DNA of 64,000 nucleotides from Limnothrix sp. CACIAM 69d (GTDB taxonomy: Bacteria; Cyanobacteriota; Cyanobacteriia; CACIAM-69d): the NCBI GenBank assembly GCA_001913845.2, contig MKGP02000024.1, forward strand, positions 1-64,000, written 5' to 3'. The translations under genes and the position numbers were made by a program. Shown piece by piece: positions 33,132 to 43,172 of this stretch. Each line of letters starts with the position of its first letter. The first letter of the stretch is position 1. The notes beneath the pieces were generated by a model, which worked only from the letters and a program-made list of their open reading frames with translations, had not been told where the DNA came from and searched no databases.

Positions 33132-35744
33132 CTACACCACAAAATTCACCAGCTTGCCGGGAACGACGATCGCCTTTTTCACTTCCTGACCCGCAATGTG
33201 CTTTTGGGCCACATCGCTGCTGAGGGCGAGCTGTTCTAGGGTGTCCTTGTCCGTGCCTGCTGGCACTTGGATTGTGCCGCGTGTTTTGCCCTTGATTTGA
33301 ATCACGATCGTCACCTCATCGGCCACCAAGGCGGATTCATCCAAGGCGGGCCAAGTGGCGGCATGAACCGAGCCGGACTGCCCGATCGCCCCCCACAATT
33401 CTTCAGTTAAATGGGGCGCGAAGGGAGCCAGCAACAACACCAGGGTTTGAATCCCTTCTGCAAAGACCGGCGTGGTTTTGTTGGCGTAATCGTTCAGGGC
33501 GTTGCTGAGTTTCATCAACTCGGAAATCGCCGTGTTCAATTGATAGTCTTCGGCTAAATCTTCCGAGACTTCTTTGATAGCGATGTGGATGGCGCGGCGC
33601 AGATCTTTTTCGGCTTTTGGCTCGGGGGCGATCGCCTCGCCGGCCTGGGCTTCCAGGTAGTTGCTCACCAACCGCCAGACGCGATTCAAGAAGCGGAATT
33701 GCCCTTCCACGTCCGCATCGTCCCACTCCAAATCCTTCTCCGGCGGCGCTTTGAACAGCACAAACATCCGCGAAGTGTCCGCGCCGTATTTGGCCAGCAC
33801 GCCCTCGGGATCAACGCCGTTGTATTTGGACTTGGACATTTTTTCGTAGACCGACACCAGCGGATCGCCCGTGGCCGGGTCTTTCGGCTGGCTGGGATCG
33901 CTGAAGTCCACATCGGCCGGGGCGATGTATTTGCCCGTAGCTGGGTTTTTGTAGGCCATGGCTTGCACCATACCCTGGGTCAGCAGGCGGCTGAAGGGTT
34001 CATCGAAGTTGAGCAAGCCGCGATCGCGCAGCACTTTCGTGAAAAAGCGCGAGTAGAGCAGGTGCAAAATTGCGTGCTCAATGCCACCAACATATTGATC
34101 GACGGGGGCCCAAGCGTTGGTCTTGGCTGGGTCGAAGGCGGCGGACTCGTTGCGCGCATCGGGGTAGCGCAGGAAATACCAGGAGGAATCGATGAAGGTG
34201 TCCATGGTGTCCGTTTCCCGCTTGGCCGGTGTGCCACAGGTGGGGCAAGGCACGTTCACCCAGTCGTCCAGCTTGGCCAGGGGCGAGGGGCCACGCCCGG
34301 AAAACTGCACATTGCTGGGCAGTTCCACCGGTAACTGATCGTCAGGCACGGGCACTGCGCCGCAGTTGGGGCAATGGACGATCGGGATCGGCACGCCCCA
34401 ATAGCGCTGACGGGAAATCAGCCAATCCCGCAGCCGGTATTGCACCTTCGCTTTGCCCCAGCCTTGGGCCTCGGCAAATTCGGTGATTTTGGCCTTGGCT
34501 TCGGGGGAAGGCGTGCCGTCGAATTGATCCGAGTTCACCAGCAGGCCCGTTTCGGTGTAGGCCGCCGTCAGAGCTTCCGCATCGGCCGACGCGCCCGCTT
34601 CCGGCACGATCACCACCTTCAGGGGCAAGCCGTTGTTTTTGGCGAATTGGAAGTCCCGCTGATCGTGGGTGGGCACGCCCATCACCGCGCCCGTGCCGTA
34701 TTCATAGAGCACGTAGTCGGCGATCCAAATCGGGATTTCTTCGCCGGTAAAGGGGTTCAGCGCTGTGCCACCGGTAGGGATGCCGCGCTTGGGCTTGTCG
34801 TCGGCGGTGCGATCGATTTCGCTTTGGGCCGAAATTTCCTGCACGAAAGCGTCCACGGCTTCCCGGCGATCGCTTGTCGTCACCTGCGCGACCAAGGGAT
34901 GCTCGGGAGCTAACACCACGTAGGTCACGCCATAGACCGTATCGGGGCGGGTGGTGAAGACGGTGATTTTCTCACCAGCCAGGGCCTCGTTACCGACGAT
35001 CGGGAAGTCTAGCAAGGCTCCAGTCGATTTGCCGATCCAGTTGGCCTGCATGGTTTTCACGCGATCGGGCCAGCCGGTCAGCTTGTCTAAATCCGTCAGC
35101 AGTTGTTCGGCGTAGTCGGTGATTTTGAAGAACCACTGACGCAACAGCCGCTTTTCAACCAATGCGCCTGATCGCCAGGATTTGCCCTCGCTGTCCACCT
35201 GTTCGTTGGCCAAGACGGTTTGATCGATCGGGTCCCAATTCACCGTCGCTTCCTTTTGGTAGGCCAAACCGGCGGCAAAAAATTGCAGGAAAATCCACTG
35301 AGTCCAGCGGTAATAGTCCGGGCGGCAGGTGGCCACTTCCCGTTCCCAGTCGTAGGACAGACCCAAGCGCTGGAGCTGGCCCTTCATTTGGGCGATGTTT
35401 TGCTCTGTCCAAACGGCAGGATGTACCCCCCGATCGATCGCCGCATTCTCGGCGGGCAACCCAAAGGCATCCCAGCCCATCGGGTGCAACACTTGGTAGC
35501 CCTGCATCCGTCGCACCCGGGCGATCGCATCGGTGATCGAATAGTTGCGGACATGGCCCATGTGCAAATTCCCCGAGGGGTAGGGGAACATCGACAGGGC
35601 GTAAAACTTTTTGGGTGCGGGGGTGCGATCGGCTAGGTCAGGGGTGCGATCGGCGTTTTGCTCGGCCCAAACAGCTTGCCACTTTGCTTCGATTTCGTTG
35701 GGGTTATAGCGAGCGTCCACGGCGATCAATCCTCCTGGGGGCAA
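33132..35744 (-). CDS. leuS: Leucyl-tRNA synthetase
   Basis: The 870-residue class I synthetase has the HIGH-type motif in [15 protein letters not shown] (His61-His64), a CP1 editing domain with [11 protein letters not shown] and VPTHDQRDF, a zinc-ribbon-like segment [11 protein letters not shown] and [17 protein letters not shown], and the KMSKS loop in [16 protein letters not shown]-terminal anticodon/tRNA-binding region follows. It charges tRNA-Leu. An upstream Met at 35744 is used here; the conserved fold begins about residue 10 ([10 protein letters not shown]). Defence-type genes flank it on both sides. Confidence 0.97.
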   Translation of the reverse strand: MPPGGLIAVDARYNPNEIEAKWQAVWAEQNADRTPDLADRTPAPKKFYALSMFPYPSGNLHMGHVRNYSITDAIARVRRMQGYQVLHPMGWDAFGLPAENAAIDRGVHPAVWTEQNIAQMKGQLQRLGLSYDWEREVATCRPDYYRWTQWIFLQFFAAGLAYQKEATVNWDPIDQTVLANEQVDSEGKSWRSGALVEKRLLRQWFFKITDYAEQLLTDLDKLTGWPDRVKTMQANWIGKSTGALLDFPIVGNEALAGEKITVFTTRPDTVYGVTYVVLAPEHPLVAQVTTSDRREAVDAFVQEISAQSEIDRTADDKPKRGIPTGGTALNPFTGEEIPIWIADYVLYEYGTGAVMGVPTHDQRDFQFAKNNGLPLKVVIVPEAGASADAEALTAAYTETGLLVNSDQFDGTPSPEAKAKITEFAEAQGWGKAKVQYRLRDWLISRQRYWGVPIPIVHCPNCGAVPVPDDQLPVELPSNVQFSGRGPSPLAKLDDWVNVPCPTCGTPAKRETDTMDTFIDSSWYFLRYPDARNESAAFDPAKTNAWAPVDQYVGGIEHAILHLLYSRFFTKVLRDRGLLNFDEPFSRLLTQGMVQAMAYKNPATGKYIAPADVDFSDPSQPKDPATGDPLVSVYEKMSKSKYNGVDPEGVLAKYGADTSRMFVLFKAPPEKDLEWDDADVEGQFRFLNRVWRLVSNYLEAQAGEAIAPEPKAEKDLRRAIHIAIKEVSEDLAEDYQLNTAISELMKLSNALNDYANKTTPVFAEGIQTLVLLLAPFAPHLTEELWGAIGQSGSVHAATWPALDESALVADEVTIVIQIKGKTRGTIQVPAGTDKDTLEQLALSSDVAQKHIAGQEVKKAIVVPGKLVNFVV

Positions 35745-35875
35745 CGGTTGGCGATTCTATACTGTATCGCAACTCACTGGCCTCACTGGTTTCAACCTGC
35801 TGTCTCTGGGGAGCGGTGCTATGATCGCTAATAGTTCACGATGCATAGATTGGTTTCAAGCCATTATTAAAAACT

Positions 35876-37090
35876 ATGGAAGCTAATCTTGTCCCTGCAA
35901 ATACTGAAACTGAATCAGCATTAGACGATCAAATCCTGGAAGCAGCTTCCGGGGCTGAATTTACCAGCTCAAATGGAAACTCAGAACCTGATGTAGAAGG
36001 TGATGTTGATGATGGGATTTCCCCTTCCTACTATTCCATCACAAGTTATGGTGCAGACTATCCTATAGATGGATTAATCAAAAGACTAGAGCAAGGTAAT
36101 ATCGTTATTCCTAAATTTCAGCGATCTTATGTTTGGAAAATCGAGCAAGCTTCTCGATTAATTGAGTCTTTTTTGCTCGGACTGCCTGTTCCTGGAATTT
36201 TTTTAGCTAAAGAGAATGAAACCAATAAACTCATTGTCATTGATGGACAGCAAAGGCTAAGAAGCCTACAGTACTTTTACAGTGGTCAGTTTCCTGAGCG
36301 CCCTGGATCTGATCAATATATTCCTTTTGCTTTGTCAGGTAGGATTGCCCCTCAGTTTGTAGGCAAAACTTATGCAACCCTGAAGGCCAATGATCAGCTC
36401 AAGCTTGATGATTCAATTATTCCTGCCACAATCGTTCGACAAGACGCACCGAGCGAGGATAATGAACAAACCAGTATATATCATATTTTTGAACGTCTAA
36501 ACACTGGAGGAAATCAACTGGTTGCTCAAGAAATTCGAGCTGCCATTTATCACGGGAAATTCAACGAATTACTATCTGATTTAAATCAGTATGATCAATG
36601 GCAAAAGATTTTTCAAGGTAAAATTTCTGCAAAATCACCTGATTTGAGCAAGAGAATGAAAGATCAAGAATTGATTTTACGATTTATAGCGCTTTACTTT
36701 GAATTACAAGCCTATAAAGGATCCATGAAAGACTTCTTGAATACTTTTATGGAAAGCAATCGATCTCTTGATCGAAATTATGATGCTTCTGAAATCAGGC
36801 TGATTTTTGAAAGAACAATTAGCTTAGTGTACTCCAGTATTGGAGAGAAAGCATTTCGCCCTCGCCGAGGTCTTCATGCTGCTGTTTTTGATGCAGTGAT
36901 GATCGCTCTAGCCAAGCGATTAGATCAGAAGCCAGTACAAGACTTGATAGCACTAAGAGAAGCCTACACTAAGCTACTAAATAGCGAAAAATTTCGACAA
37001 GTCAGTATTGACTCCAGGCAGATGACTAATACTGAAAATGTTCGTAAGCGAATTGAACTGGCAACCCTGGCTTTTGAGAATGTGCCCTAG
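35876..37090 (+). CDS. DUF262 (GmrSD/ParB-like) family protein
   Basis: The 404-residue protein has an acidic N-terminal arm, then IPKFQRSYVW at 78-87 and DGQQR at 123-127, both signature motifs of DUF262, whose fold resembles ParB and which binds or hydrolyses nucleotides in GmrSD-like restriction proteins. Later blocks include HIFERLNTGGNQLVAQEIRAAIYHG, matching the family's second half. There is no separate DUF1524 nuclease domain. The DNA is AT-rich and nearly without HIP1. The next gene, a HEPN protein, starts 5 bases after the stop, so the two form one transcription unit. Confidence 0.87.
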   Translation: MEANLVPANTETESALDDQILEAASGAEFTSSNGNSEPDVEGDVDDGISPSYYSITSYGADYPIDGLIKRLEQGNIVIPKFQRSYVWKIEQASRLIESFLLGLPVPGIFLAKENETNKLIVIDGQQRLRSLQYFYSGQFPERPGSDQYIPFALSGRIAPQFVGKTYATLKANDQLKLDDSIIPATIVRQDAPSEDNEQTSIYHIFERLNTGGNQLVAQEIRAAIYHGKFNELLSDLNQYDQWQKIFQGKISAKSPDLSKRMKDQELILRFIALYFELQAYKGSMKDFLNTFMESNRSLDRNYDASEIRLIFERTISLVYSSIGEKAFRPRRGLHAAVFDAVMIALAKRLDQKPVQDLIALREAYTKLLNSEKFRQVSIDSRQMTNTENVRKRIELATLAFENVP

Positions 37091-37095
37091 TCACC

Positions 37096-37572
37096 ATGCC
37101 ATCATCATCCTATCGAAACTTCCATCAAGGAAAAAATCGAATTGATTCGTTGATTCAGCGAGCAAAGTCAGTTGGGAATTCACAAATTGAAAGTGATCTG
37201 GCTTGTTATATTTGCGTTCGTATATCAGGACTAATTGAGACGACTGTGCAGGAATTTTATATTGATTATGCAGAATCAAAGTCAGCCCCTACCGTAGCGA
37301 AATATGTCAGTCATAAACTTAGGCGATTCCAAAATCCTGACATGAATAGCTTAAAAGAATTAGCTAAGGAATTTAGTGAAGAGTGGAGTACAGAATTAGG
37401 AAGTATAGATCAAGAAGCTCAAGATGCAGTTACTAGCATTGTTAAAACGAGACATAGTATTGCTCATGGTGCTGACCAGAGAATTACCTTGGGAAAGGTT
37501 GAAGCATACTATAGGCAAGTAATAAAAGTTCTGCTAGTCATTCAACAACAATGCAATATTACTGAAGACTGA
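37096..37572 (+). CDS. HEPN-domain protein paired with DUF262
   Basis: The 158-residue helical protein has the HEPN RNase signature R-x4-H in TRHSIAHGADQ (Arg119 and His124), preceded by long helices (LACYICVRISGLIETTVQEFYID). The pattern resembles the RiboL-PSP-type HEPN group. HEPN toxins cut RNA during phage defence. Tight coupling to the DUF262 gene (5-base gap) suggests a two-component system in which DUF262 senses or restrains and HEPN acts. AT-rich composition sets both genes apart from their neighbours. Confidence 0.8.
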   Translation: MPSSSYRNFHQGKNRIDSLIQRAKSVGNSQIESDLACYICVRISGLIETTVQEFYIDYAESKSAPTVAKYVSHKLRRFQNPDMNSLKELAKEFSEEWSTELGSIDQEAQDAVTSIVKTRHSIAHGADQRITLGKVEAYYRQVIKVLLVIQQQCNITED

Positions 37573-37618
37573 ATTAACACTTTGGGCTAGTAGATTTTTC
37601 GTCCATAGGACTATTGCC

Positions 37619-38224
37619 ATGCTTCCTTCAAGATCTGTCATTACCCAATCTACTCATGATTGCCTTCTTGATTATCCCGCTTGCACCGATGCTGAATTTA
37701 TGGCATTGGGACGCGATGGGCATCGTCATGAATGGGTTAACGGACAGCTAATTGATATGGGTAATTCCGGTGCAAAGCATGGGTATTTGGCGATTATTTT
37801 GAGTGCGGCTTTGTTTACGGTGGTGGCGGCTCAAAAGTTGGGCGCGTTGTTTGATTCCAGTACTGCCTTCAAGATGAAAAATGGCAACAAGCGATCGCCC
37901 GATATTTCCTTCTTTGCTAAGGAACGGCTTCAGGGATTGGATGACTTGCCGATCGGGTTCTTGGAAGGTGCGCCGGATCTGGTGATTGAAATTCTCTCGC
38001 CGACCAATACGATCGAGGAAATTGACGAAAAACTCATTGAATATTTTGAAAATGGTGCTCGGTTGATCTGGGTGATTAATCCGCGTCAGAATTATGTGTT
38101 GGTGTATCGATCGGCAACGGAACCCGATCGCCTTTTGAAATTGACCGATCAATTAGACGGCGAAGAGATTATTCCTGGGTTTTCGTTATCTGTTTCCCAG
38201 CTTTTTCAGTCTCGTTCTTTTTAG
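37619..38224 (+). CDS. Uma2 family nuclease-like protein
   Basis: The 201-residue protein begins after a short lead with TDAEFMALGRDGHRHEWVNGQLIDMG and contains RSPDISFFAKERL (the PD), PDLVIEILSPTNT (the xExL part of the restriction-endonuclease core) and KLIEYFENGARLIWVINP. This is the Uma2/DUF820 fold (PD-(D/E)xK), expanded in cyanobacteria with mostly unknown roles. Composition has returned to the HIP1-rich background. A second Uma2 gene starts 5 bases downstream. Confidence 0.85.
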   Translation: MLPSRSVITQSTHDCLLDYPACTDAEFMALGRDGHRHEWVNGQLIDMGNSGAKHGYLAIILSAALFTVVAAQKLGALFDSSTAFKMKNGNKRSPDISFFAKERLQGLDDLPIGFLEGAPDLVIEILSPTNTIEEIDEKLIEYFENGARLIWVINPRQNYVLVYRSATEPDRLLKLTDQLDGEEIIPGFSLSVSQLFQSRSF

Positions 38225-38229
38225 AGCTG

Positions 38230-38859
38230 ATGACTATTTTGGTGTCCGGTAATTTACCTACTCTGCCTCAGGCTGGACGATCGGATCAGCGGTTGCTGAT
38301 GCCGGGAATCAGTTGGCAACGCTATAGCTGCTGGCTCGATCATGTGGGAGATGAGTCGGGTTTGCGGCTGCTGTATTTGGATGGGGTTCTAGAAATTTTC
38401 ATGCCATCGCCGGAGCATGAATTAATCAAAAAGGCGATCGCTCGATTGCTCGAACGCTATGCAGAAGAAGTGGAGATTGAACTTCATGCCTATGGCTCCA
38501 CAACGTTTCGGCAATCATCGAAAGCGGCAGGATTGGAACCCGATGAGTGCTACTGCATTGGCACCTTAAAGCCGCAACCAGATTTAGCGGTGGAAGTGAA
38601 CCTAACCAGCGGTGGATTGGATAAGTTGGCAATTTATCGAGCGATCGGGGTGCCAGAGGTGTTGATTTGGCAAGACCAACAACTCACGCTCTATAACCTT
38701 CGGGGGGATGAGATCCAAATTGCCGATCGCAGCGAATTTTTTCCCGCTTTGGAAATTGCACAGTTAGCACAGTTTATTCAGCCCCAAAATCAACCGACGG
38801 CGATTAAGGCCTTTGTGAATTGGGTGCGATCGGGAGCCGAGCACCCAGGGGCAAATTAG
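38230..38859 (+). CDS. Uma2 family nuclease-like protein, second copy
   Basis: The 209-residue protein shows LLMPGISWQRYSCWLDHVG, LLYLDGVLEIFMPSPEHELIK, the PDECYCIG and PDLAVEVNLTSGGLDKLAIY core (Asp, Glu and later residues of the PD-(D/E)xK set) and VPEVLIWQDQQLTLYNL. It is a divergent Uma2 subgroup relative to the gene before it, from which it is separated by 5 bases, so the two may be co-transcribed. Function is unknown. Confidence 0.82.
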   Translation: MTILVSGNLPTLPQAGRSDQRLLMPGISWQRYSCWLDHVGDESGLRLLYLDGVLEIFMPSPEHELIKKAIARLLERYAEEVEIELHAYGSTTFRQSSKAAGLEPDECYCIGTLKPQPDLAVEVNLTSGGLDKLAIYRAIGVPEVLIWQDQQLTLYNLRGDEIQIADRSEFFPALEIAQLAQFIQPQNQPTAIKAFVNWVRSGAEHPGAN

Positions 38860-38886
38860 CGCAAGGGACTGAATAGGATTGGGACT

Positions 38887-40443
38887 TTAAACCAAGCCCA
38901 GGTCGGCCGCCACGCGGTGCGCACAGGCGAACCCGGAGAATGCCACCGCGTTGAGGCCTTGGCCGGGAAAAGTGCTGTCGCCCACGCAATAGAGATTCTT
39001 AACGGCGGTGCGGTTAAAGGGCATGGTCAGCAAACCGGGAAGCTTGCGCCGGGGGATGGGCCCATAGGAGCCATCAACTCGGCCCAGGAAGCGGCGGTGG
39101 GTGCGCGGAGTGCCAATTTCGATGTAATCGATCGCCGCGTCTAACTGGGGCACGATCGGGGCGAGGCGATCGCACAGTTCTTGGGCTTTCTGTTCCTTTT
39201 GAGCTTGGTAGTCTTCGGGGCTGAGATTGAGCCAATCGCTGATCCAGCAAGGGGTAAACACATGCAGGATGTGGTGATCGGGCGGGGCCAAGTCTGGATC
39301 AAGCAGGGTGGGAATTGACACAAACACCGTGCCGTAGGCGGCTTCCATCTGTTCCCAATTCTTGACTAGGATGTGGTGGCAGTCTGTGCCAGCGGGCAGG
39401 GCATCGGCGCGCACACCCATGTGGACACTGAGGAAGCTGGGGGATTTTTGATAGCGTTCTTGCCAACGATCTTCGTCCAGGGGTTGATCTCGATCGAGCA
39501 GTTGGCCAAAGGTATCCCAGCGGGTGGCGTTGGAAATCACCCGTTTGGCCCGCAACAGTTCGCCCGAAGCGAGCTTCACACCCACGGCGCGGCCCCCTTC
39601 CGTCACAATTTGGGTCACCCGCGCTTTGTATTGAATTCGGCCGCCGTGGGTTTCCAGCCCATCCACCAGCTTTTGGGCAATTTGACCCACGCCGCCTTTG
39701 GGATAGTTAATGCCGCCGTAGTGGCGATCGCTGAAAACCATGCCTGCGTTGATGGCTGGGGTGAGATCCGCAGGAACCACTGACCAGCAGTAGCATTCAA
39801 TGTCAATGAATTTCAGCAGTTCCGGATCGCTGATGTAGCGCCGGGCGATCGCCCCGACATTTTGGGGTAAATATTTCACCAAGCCCAAACAGGCCAACGG
39901 GTTTTGGAAAAAGACCCGCATGAGGTAGCGCAGTTCTTCGAGCGATAGCAGCTCCATCGCATTCAGACAGTTAAAGATGGTCCAACATTCGTCGTAAAAC
40001 TGGCGAATGCCTTGGCGCTCGTGGGGGAATCGATCGCCCAACTCCTGCAAAAACTGTTCGTAGTCCCGATGCACTTTCACTTCCAGTTGGTTAGGAAGGT
40101 GGTAGTGAATTTGCACGGGGTCAGGAATGGTTTCGATCGTTTGGCCCACCGCTGCCAGAGCGCGGGTTAGCAAGTTGGTTGTGCCCTGTTGCCCAAAGCC
40201 AAAAATCATCGATGCGCCCACGTCGAAGCGGTAGCCCTCGCGCTCAAAATAACCGGCGCTGCCGCCAGGGATCAGGTAGCGCTCTAACACCAGCACCTTG
40301 GCTCCCTTGGCGGCCAATTGGGTGGCCGTGACCAATCCGCCAATGCCGGAACCAATGACGATCGCATCCCAATCACGGGGTAATGGGTCGGTTTGCAGGG
40401 CGGTGGCGGTCGGGGCGATCGAGGGCTTATCCACGGCGGTCAT
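38887..40443 (-). CDS. crtH: Prolycopene/carotene isomerase
   Basis: The 518-residue flavoprotein has an FAD-binding [26 protein letters not shown] near the N-terminus, then [28 protein letters not shown] and the C-terminal [20 protein letters not shown]. These are CrtISO/CrtH features. It isomerises poly-cis lycopene to the all-trans form in carotenoid synthesis. I chose the start at MTAVDKPS; a 53-residue upstream extension lacks protein character. The family is about 500 residues, so the protein is complete. Confidence 0.92.
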   Translation of the reverse strand: MTAVDKPSIAPTATALQTDPLPRDWDAIVIGSGIGGLVTATQLAAKGAKVLVLERYLIPGGSAGYFEREGYRFDVGASMIFGFGQQGTTNLLTRALAAVGQTIETIPDPVQIHYHLPNQLEVKVHRDYEQFLQELGDRFPHERQGIRQFYDECWTIFNCLNAMELLSLEELRYLMRVFFQNPLACLGLVKYLPQNVGAIARRYISDPELLKFIDIECYCWSVVPADLTPAINAGMVFSDRHYGGINYPKGGVGQIAQKLVDGLETHGGRIQYKARVTQIVTEGGRAVGVKLASGELLRAKRVISNATRWDTFGQLLDRDQPLDEDRWQERYQKSPSFLSVHMGVRADALPAGTDCHHILVKNWEQMEAAYGTVFVSIPTLLDPDLAPPDHHILHVFTPCWISDWLNLSPEDYQAQKEQKAQELCDRLAPIVPQLDAAIDYIEIGTPRTHRRFLGRVDGSYGPIPRRKLPGLLTMPFNRTAVKNLYCVGDSTFPGQGLNAVAFSGFACAHRVAADLGLV

Positions 40444-41256
40444 GGCGACGGAAAGGGCGAAACAGCAACGGCAAGGCCCAGGGGCGCGGCCATGTTTGAG
40501 TGTAGCGTTCTCGTTGCGCGGCTCCAACCCGATCGCCCAGAGATGCCGCTGCTGCTGGCTTTCCCGAGTCGATCGAGCAATAGGTTCAAAGCAATCACCC
40601 AAAGCGATTAATCACCCAACAGTAATCAATCACCCAAAGCGAATGCTCTGCGCGATCGCTGGGCCTTCGCGGATCCTGGCCATTCAACACCGGAGGCCGA
40701 TCGCGCTGTTGCCTCTGGGGCATTTTGGAACCGATCGCGGTTGGGGTGTGCCAACGGCTTTCCAGGATTTATTGCAAGAGTTTATCGATCAAGGTGGAAC
40801 CTGAATCGCCGGGCTTGGTTGAAGCGGCGAGGGCGATCGGGTCTTGGTCTTAACCGGAAAATAACCAAAAAAAGGACTAATCCGCAATTGCAGACTAGCC
40901 CCACCCGCCGTTTACTAGAGAGAAGAACACGCTCAATACAATAGCGGCTACTAGGAATCTTTGTCAACTCTCTTGCAAGATATTCTCATTAGAATTCTCC
41001 TCTAACCCCATGTACCCCCCGATCAACCCGCAATGGCCCCGCCACCGATCCTTGCTGGGTGTTGCTTGTATCGATCTCGTGTCGATCTCGCGCAATCCAG
41101 CCAGCACTCGGCAAGCCCGTCCCAACAACCGGGTAAAATCAACCTGAATCTGCCCGCCATCCTAAAATTTCCAGTCGCCGAATTGCGGCCCTTGGCCGTT
41201 GTCGGCAGCTTCAGGCCGGGTTGATGGCTCCTTAAACCTTTCCCTTCGCTCTTCCC
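40444..41256. other. 813 bp intergenic region upstream of crtH and upp
   Basis: This holds divergent promoters for crtH and upp. A plus-strand frame ending at 40,804 has a protein-like last 25 residues (GHFGTDRGWGVPTAFQDLLQ) but a poor upstream part, so it may be the remnant of a lost gene. The AT-rich stretch near 40,900-41,010 is the likely upp promoter area. No RNA gene was recognised. Confidence 0.4.
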
Positions 41257-41910
41257 ATGCCGTTGCAACTTCGCGTTTACGTGCCACCCCATGCCCTCAT
41301 TCAGCATTGGCTGGGTGTGGTGCGCGATGCCCAAACGCCGCCAACTTTGTTTCGCAGTGCGCTGACGGAGTTGGGGCGTTGGCTGGCCTATGAAGCGGTG
41401 CGCGAATGGTTGCCCATGGAAACGGCAGAGGTGGAAACGCCTTTGGGAACTTGTCCGGCAACGTTCATTTCGCCCGCCACTCCGATGGCTGTGGTGCCCA
41501 TTTTGCGAGCAGGGTTGGCGTTGATGGAAGGGATTTTGCCAGTAGTGCCCTTGGCCAGTGTTTATCACCTGGGTTTGGTGCGCAATGAGGAAACTCTGGA
41601 GCCATCCTGCTATCTCAATCGATTACCGGCACAGTTTCCGGCGGAGGCGCGGGTGCTGATCTCAGAGCCGATGTTGGCAACGGGTGGGTCGATCGAGGCG
41701 GCCATGAAGGAGTTGACCCAACGGGGCCTCACGCCGGAGCAAATTCGGATTATTTCGATCGTGGCGGCTCCTCCGGCCTTGCAACGCCTGAATCAGCAAT
41801 TCCCCGGCTTGGTGATTTACACGGCGGCGATCGATGAGTCCGTGAATGATCAGGGCTGGATTGTGCCTGGGTTGGGAGATGCGGGCGATCGCGCTTTTGG
41901 AACCTTTTAA
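41257..41910 (+). CDS. upp: Uracil phosphoribosyltransferase
   Basis: The 217-residue protein has VPILRAGLALMEGILPVVP and the PRPP-binding loop LISEPMLATGGSIEAAM. The loop is usually DPMLATGGS; here the aspartate is glutamate. YHLGLVRNEETLEPSCYLNRLP and DQGWIVPGLGDAGDRAFGT are the uracil-binding C-terminal signature. It salvages uracil to UMP. Length and the C-terminal GDAGDR motif are normal for the family. Confidence 0.93.
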   Translation: MPLQLRVYVPPHALIQHWLGVVRDAQTPPTLFRSALTELGRWLAYEAVREWLPMETAEVETPLGTCPATFISPATPMAVVPILRAGLALMEGILPVVPLASVYHLGLVRNEETLEPSCYLNRLPAQFPAEARVLISEPMLATGGSIEAAMKELTQRGLTPEQIRIISIVAAPPALQRLNQQFPGLVIYTAAIDESVNDQGWIVPGLGDAGDRAFGTF

Positions 41911-42071
41911 AGCGGTTTGCCGAGGGTTACCCAGCACTTCAGTCCCAGTCTCTTCAGGATCCCATTGATCGCTCTGATTGACCTGATAATCGCAAGCACC
42001 ATCGTTTTCAGCAATCTCATTCCCAGCATCGTTTTCTGAGCACAAGCAACATTCTCAACGCAGGACGAGTT

Positions 42072-42428
42072 ATGGCAAACCGAGAGGGTTTTGGTAGTGG
42101 ATTTTTTTGGGGGGCCCTGTTGGGGGGCGCTGTGGGGGGCCTGGTGGGGGCTGCCCTGGCCTCGCGCAACTCCGATGAGGGATTGGAAGAGCTGACGGAA
42201 AAGGGCGATCGGGAAGGGGCCGAACTGCCGCCGCGTCCCCGCCGTCGCCCTCGGTTGGCCGCCAGCGAAAGCAGTGAAGCCCGGATGGAAACGGCGCGCC
42301 AAGGACTGGAGGACAAAATTGCTCAGTTGAATGACGCGATCGACGATGTGCGCCGTCAATTGGGTAGCCGGAATGGTCGTCCAGGGCCGGATGGGCGGGA
42401 AAAGCCCCTGAAACCCGAAGAGTCCTAG
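42072..42428 (+). CDS. YtxH-like small membrane protein
   Basis: The 118-residue protein has a glycine-rich hydrophobic helix GSGFFWGALLGGAVGGLVGAAL near the N-terminus, then a charged basic tail with a coiled-coil-like helix (DKIAQLNDAIDDVRRQLGS) and a disordered end. This resembles YtxH-type proteins, membrane-anchored by a glycine zipper, of unknown role. Its TAG stop is formed partly by the TA duplication of the MITE at 42428-42615. Confidence 0.7.
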   Translation: MANREGFGSGFFWGALLGGAVGGLVGAALASRNSDEGLEELTEKGDREGAELPPRPRRRPRLAASESSEARMETARQGLEDKIAQLNDAIDDVRRQLGSRNGRPGPDGREKPLKPEES

Positions 42429-42615
42429 GGACTGTCGTCCGATCGCCTGAAACCCTGATGATCTCGTTCTCCCAACCGATCAGTCGTAGGGGCGGGGTCT
42501 CCTCGCCCAGTTCCCGTGATCTTGGGTGTTCCCAGGGGTGAACAGGGTTGTAGCGATCGCCCGGATTAGGGCTGGGAGACCCAACCCCTACGGCGATGGA
42601 AATGACGACATCCTC
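42428..42615. mobile_element. Putative MITE (family D) at the end of the YtxH-like gene
   Basis: Ends GGGACTGTCGTCC and, inverted, GAAATGACGACATCCTC are imperfect mirror images. TA flanks both sides (42426-42427 and 42616-42617). The centre holds a large inverted repeat, CGTAGGGGCGGGGTCTCC (about 42,486) against GGGAGACCCAACCCCTACG (about 42,576-42,594). It has no coding capacity. Confidence 0.65.
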
Positions 42616-42778
42616 TAAGCCCCTTGTTACGACGATCGGGGTATGGGCAATCGATCATTTCTGAGGATGCGCCGGCCCGGACTGGCCAGCTCGATCGACC
42701 CCCTTGGCCACTTTGGACACAGAAATTTAACCAGGGCCCTTGGCAAATCAAATAAACATGCTATAGTAACTGGGCTAT

Positions 42779-42852
42779 CGGGGCGTAGCGCAGCTTGGTA
42801 GCGCACCACTTTGGGGTAGTGGGGGTCGTGGGTTCGAATCCCGCCGCTCCGA
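42779..42852 (+). tRNA. tRNA-Pro (anticodon TGG)
   Basis: The 74-nt cloverleaf has acceptor stem CGGGGCG with CGCTCCG, a D arm with AGCTTGGTAGC, anticodon loop CTTTGGGGT with TGG and a T arm with GGTTCGAATCC. The 3' CCA is not encoded. A U-rich hairpin terminator follows at 42963. Confidence 0.97.
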
Positions 42853-42962
42853 TTTGCAAACAGTTTCCATGAAAACTCTTCAGCATGAACTGTTTTGCGA
42901 AAGTCCGAAAACCCCGATCTGAGAGCCATTCCACTCCCAGATGACTAACAGTCCACAAGGTA

Positions 42963-42990
42963 AAAGGTAGCGATCTTCGCTGCCTTTTTT
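42963..42990 (+). terminator. Rho-independent terminator after tRNA-Pro
   Basis: AAAGG-TAGCGA, a short loop, TCGCT-GCCTTT then a T-run (TTTTTT) form a compact hairpin with a strong U tail, 110 bases beyond the tRNA. The rest of the region between tRNA-Pro and folP (to 43172) shows no other gene. Confidence 0.85.
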
Positions 42991-43172
42991 GTTGGGCACT
43001 TGGCGTTGGGGCCAGGTCAAGATTGAGCATGTTTTGACTGGGTGGATATGGGCCGGGTGGATTCCGGCTTGATGATTTTTTGACCCATTCGGTTGGTGTT
43101 CGTCGCTCGTTTTTGCTTTTGTTGAAAGCGCCGTATTTTCAGGTGCTGGTGTCGCCCAGTTATCGCTAACCA

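Noticed and set aside
40298..40804. 168-residue plus-strand frame between crtH and upp
   Set aside because: It overlaps the crtH start antisense, and only the last 25 residues look protein-like; at best it is a remnant.
42900..43172. Minus-strand frames near tRNA-Pro
   Set aside because: They read through the tRNA and terminator and have no protein character.
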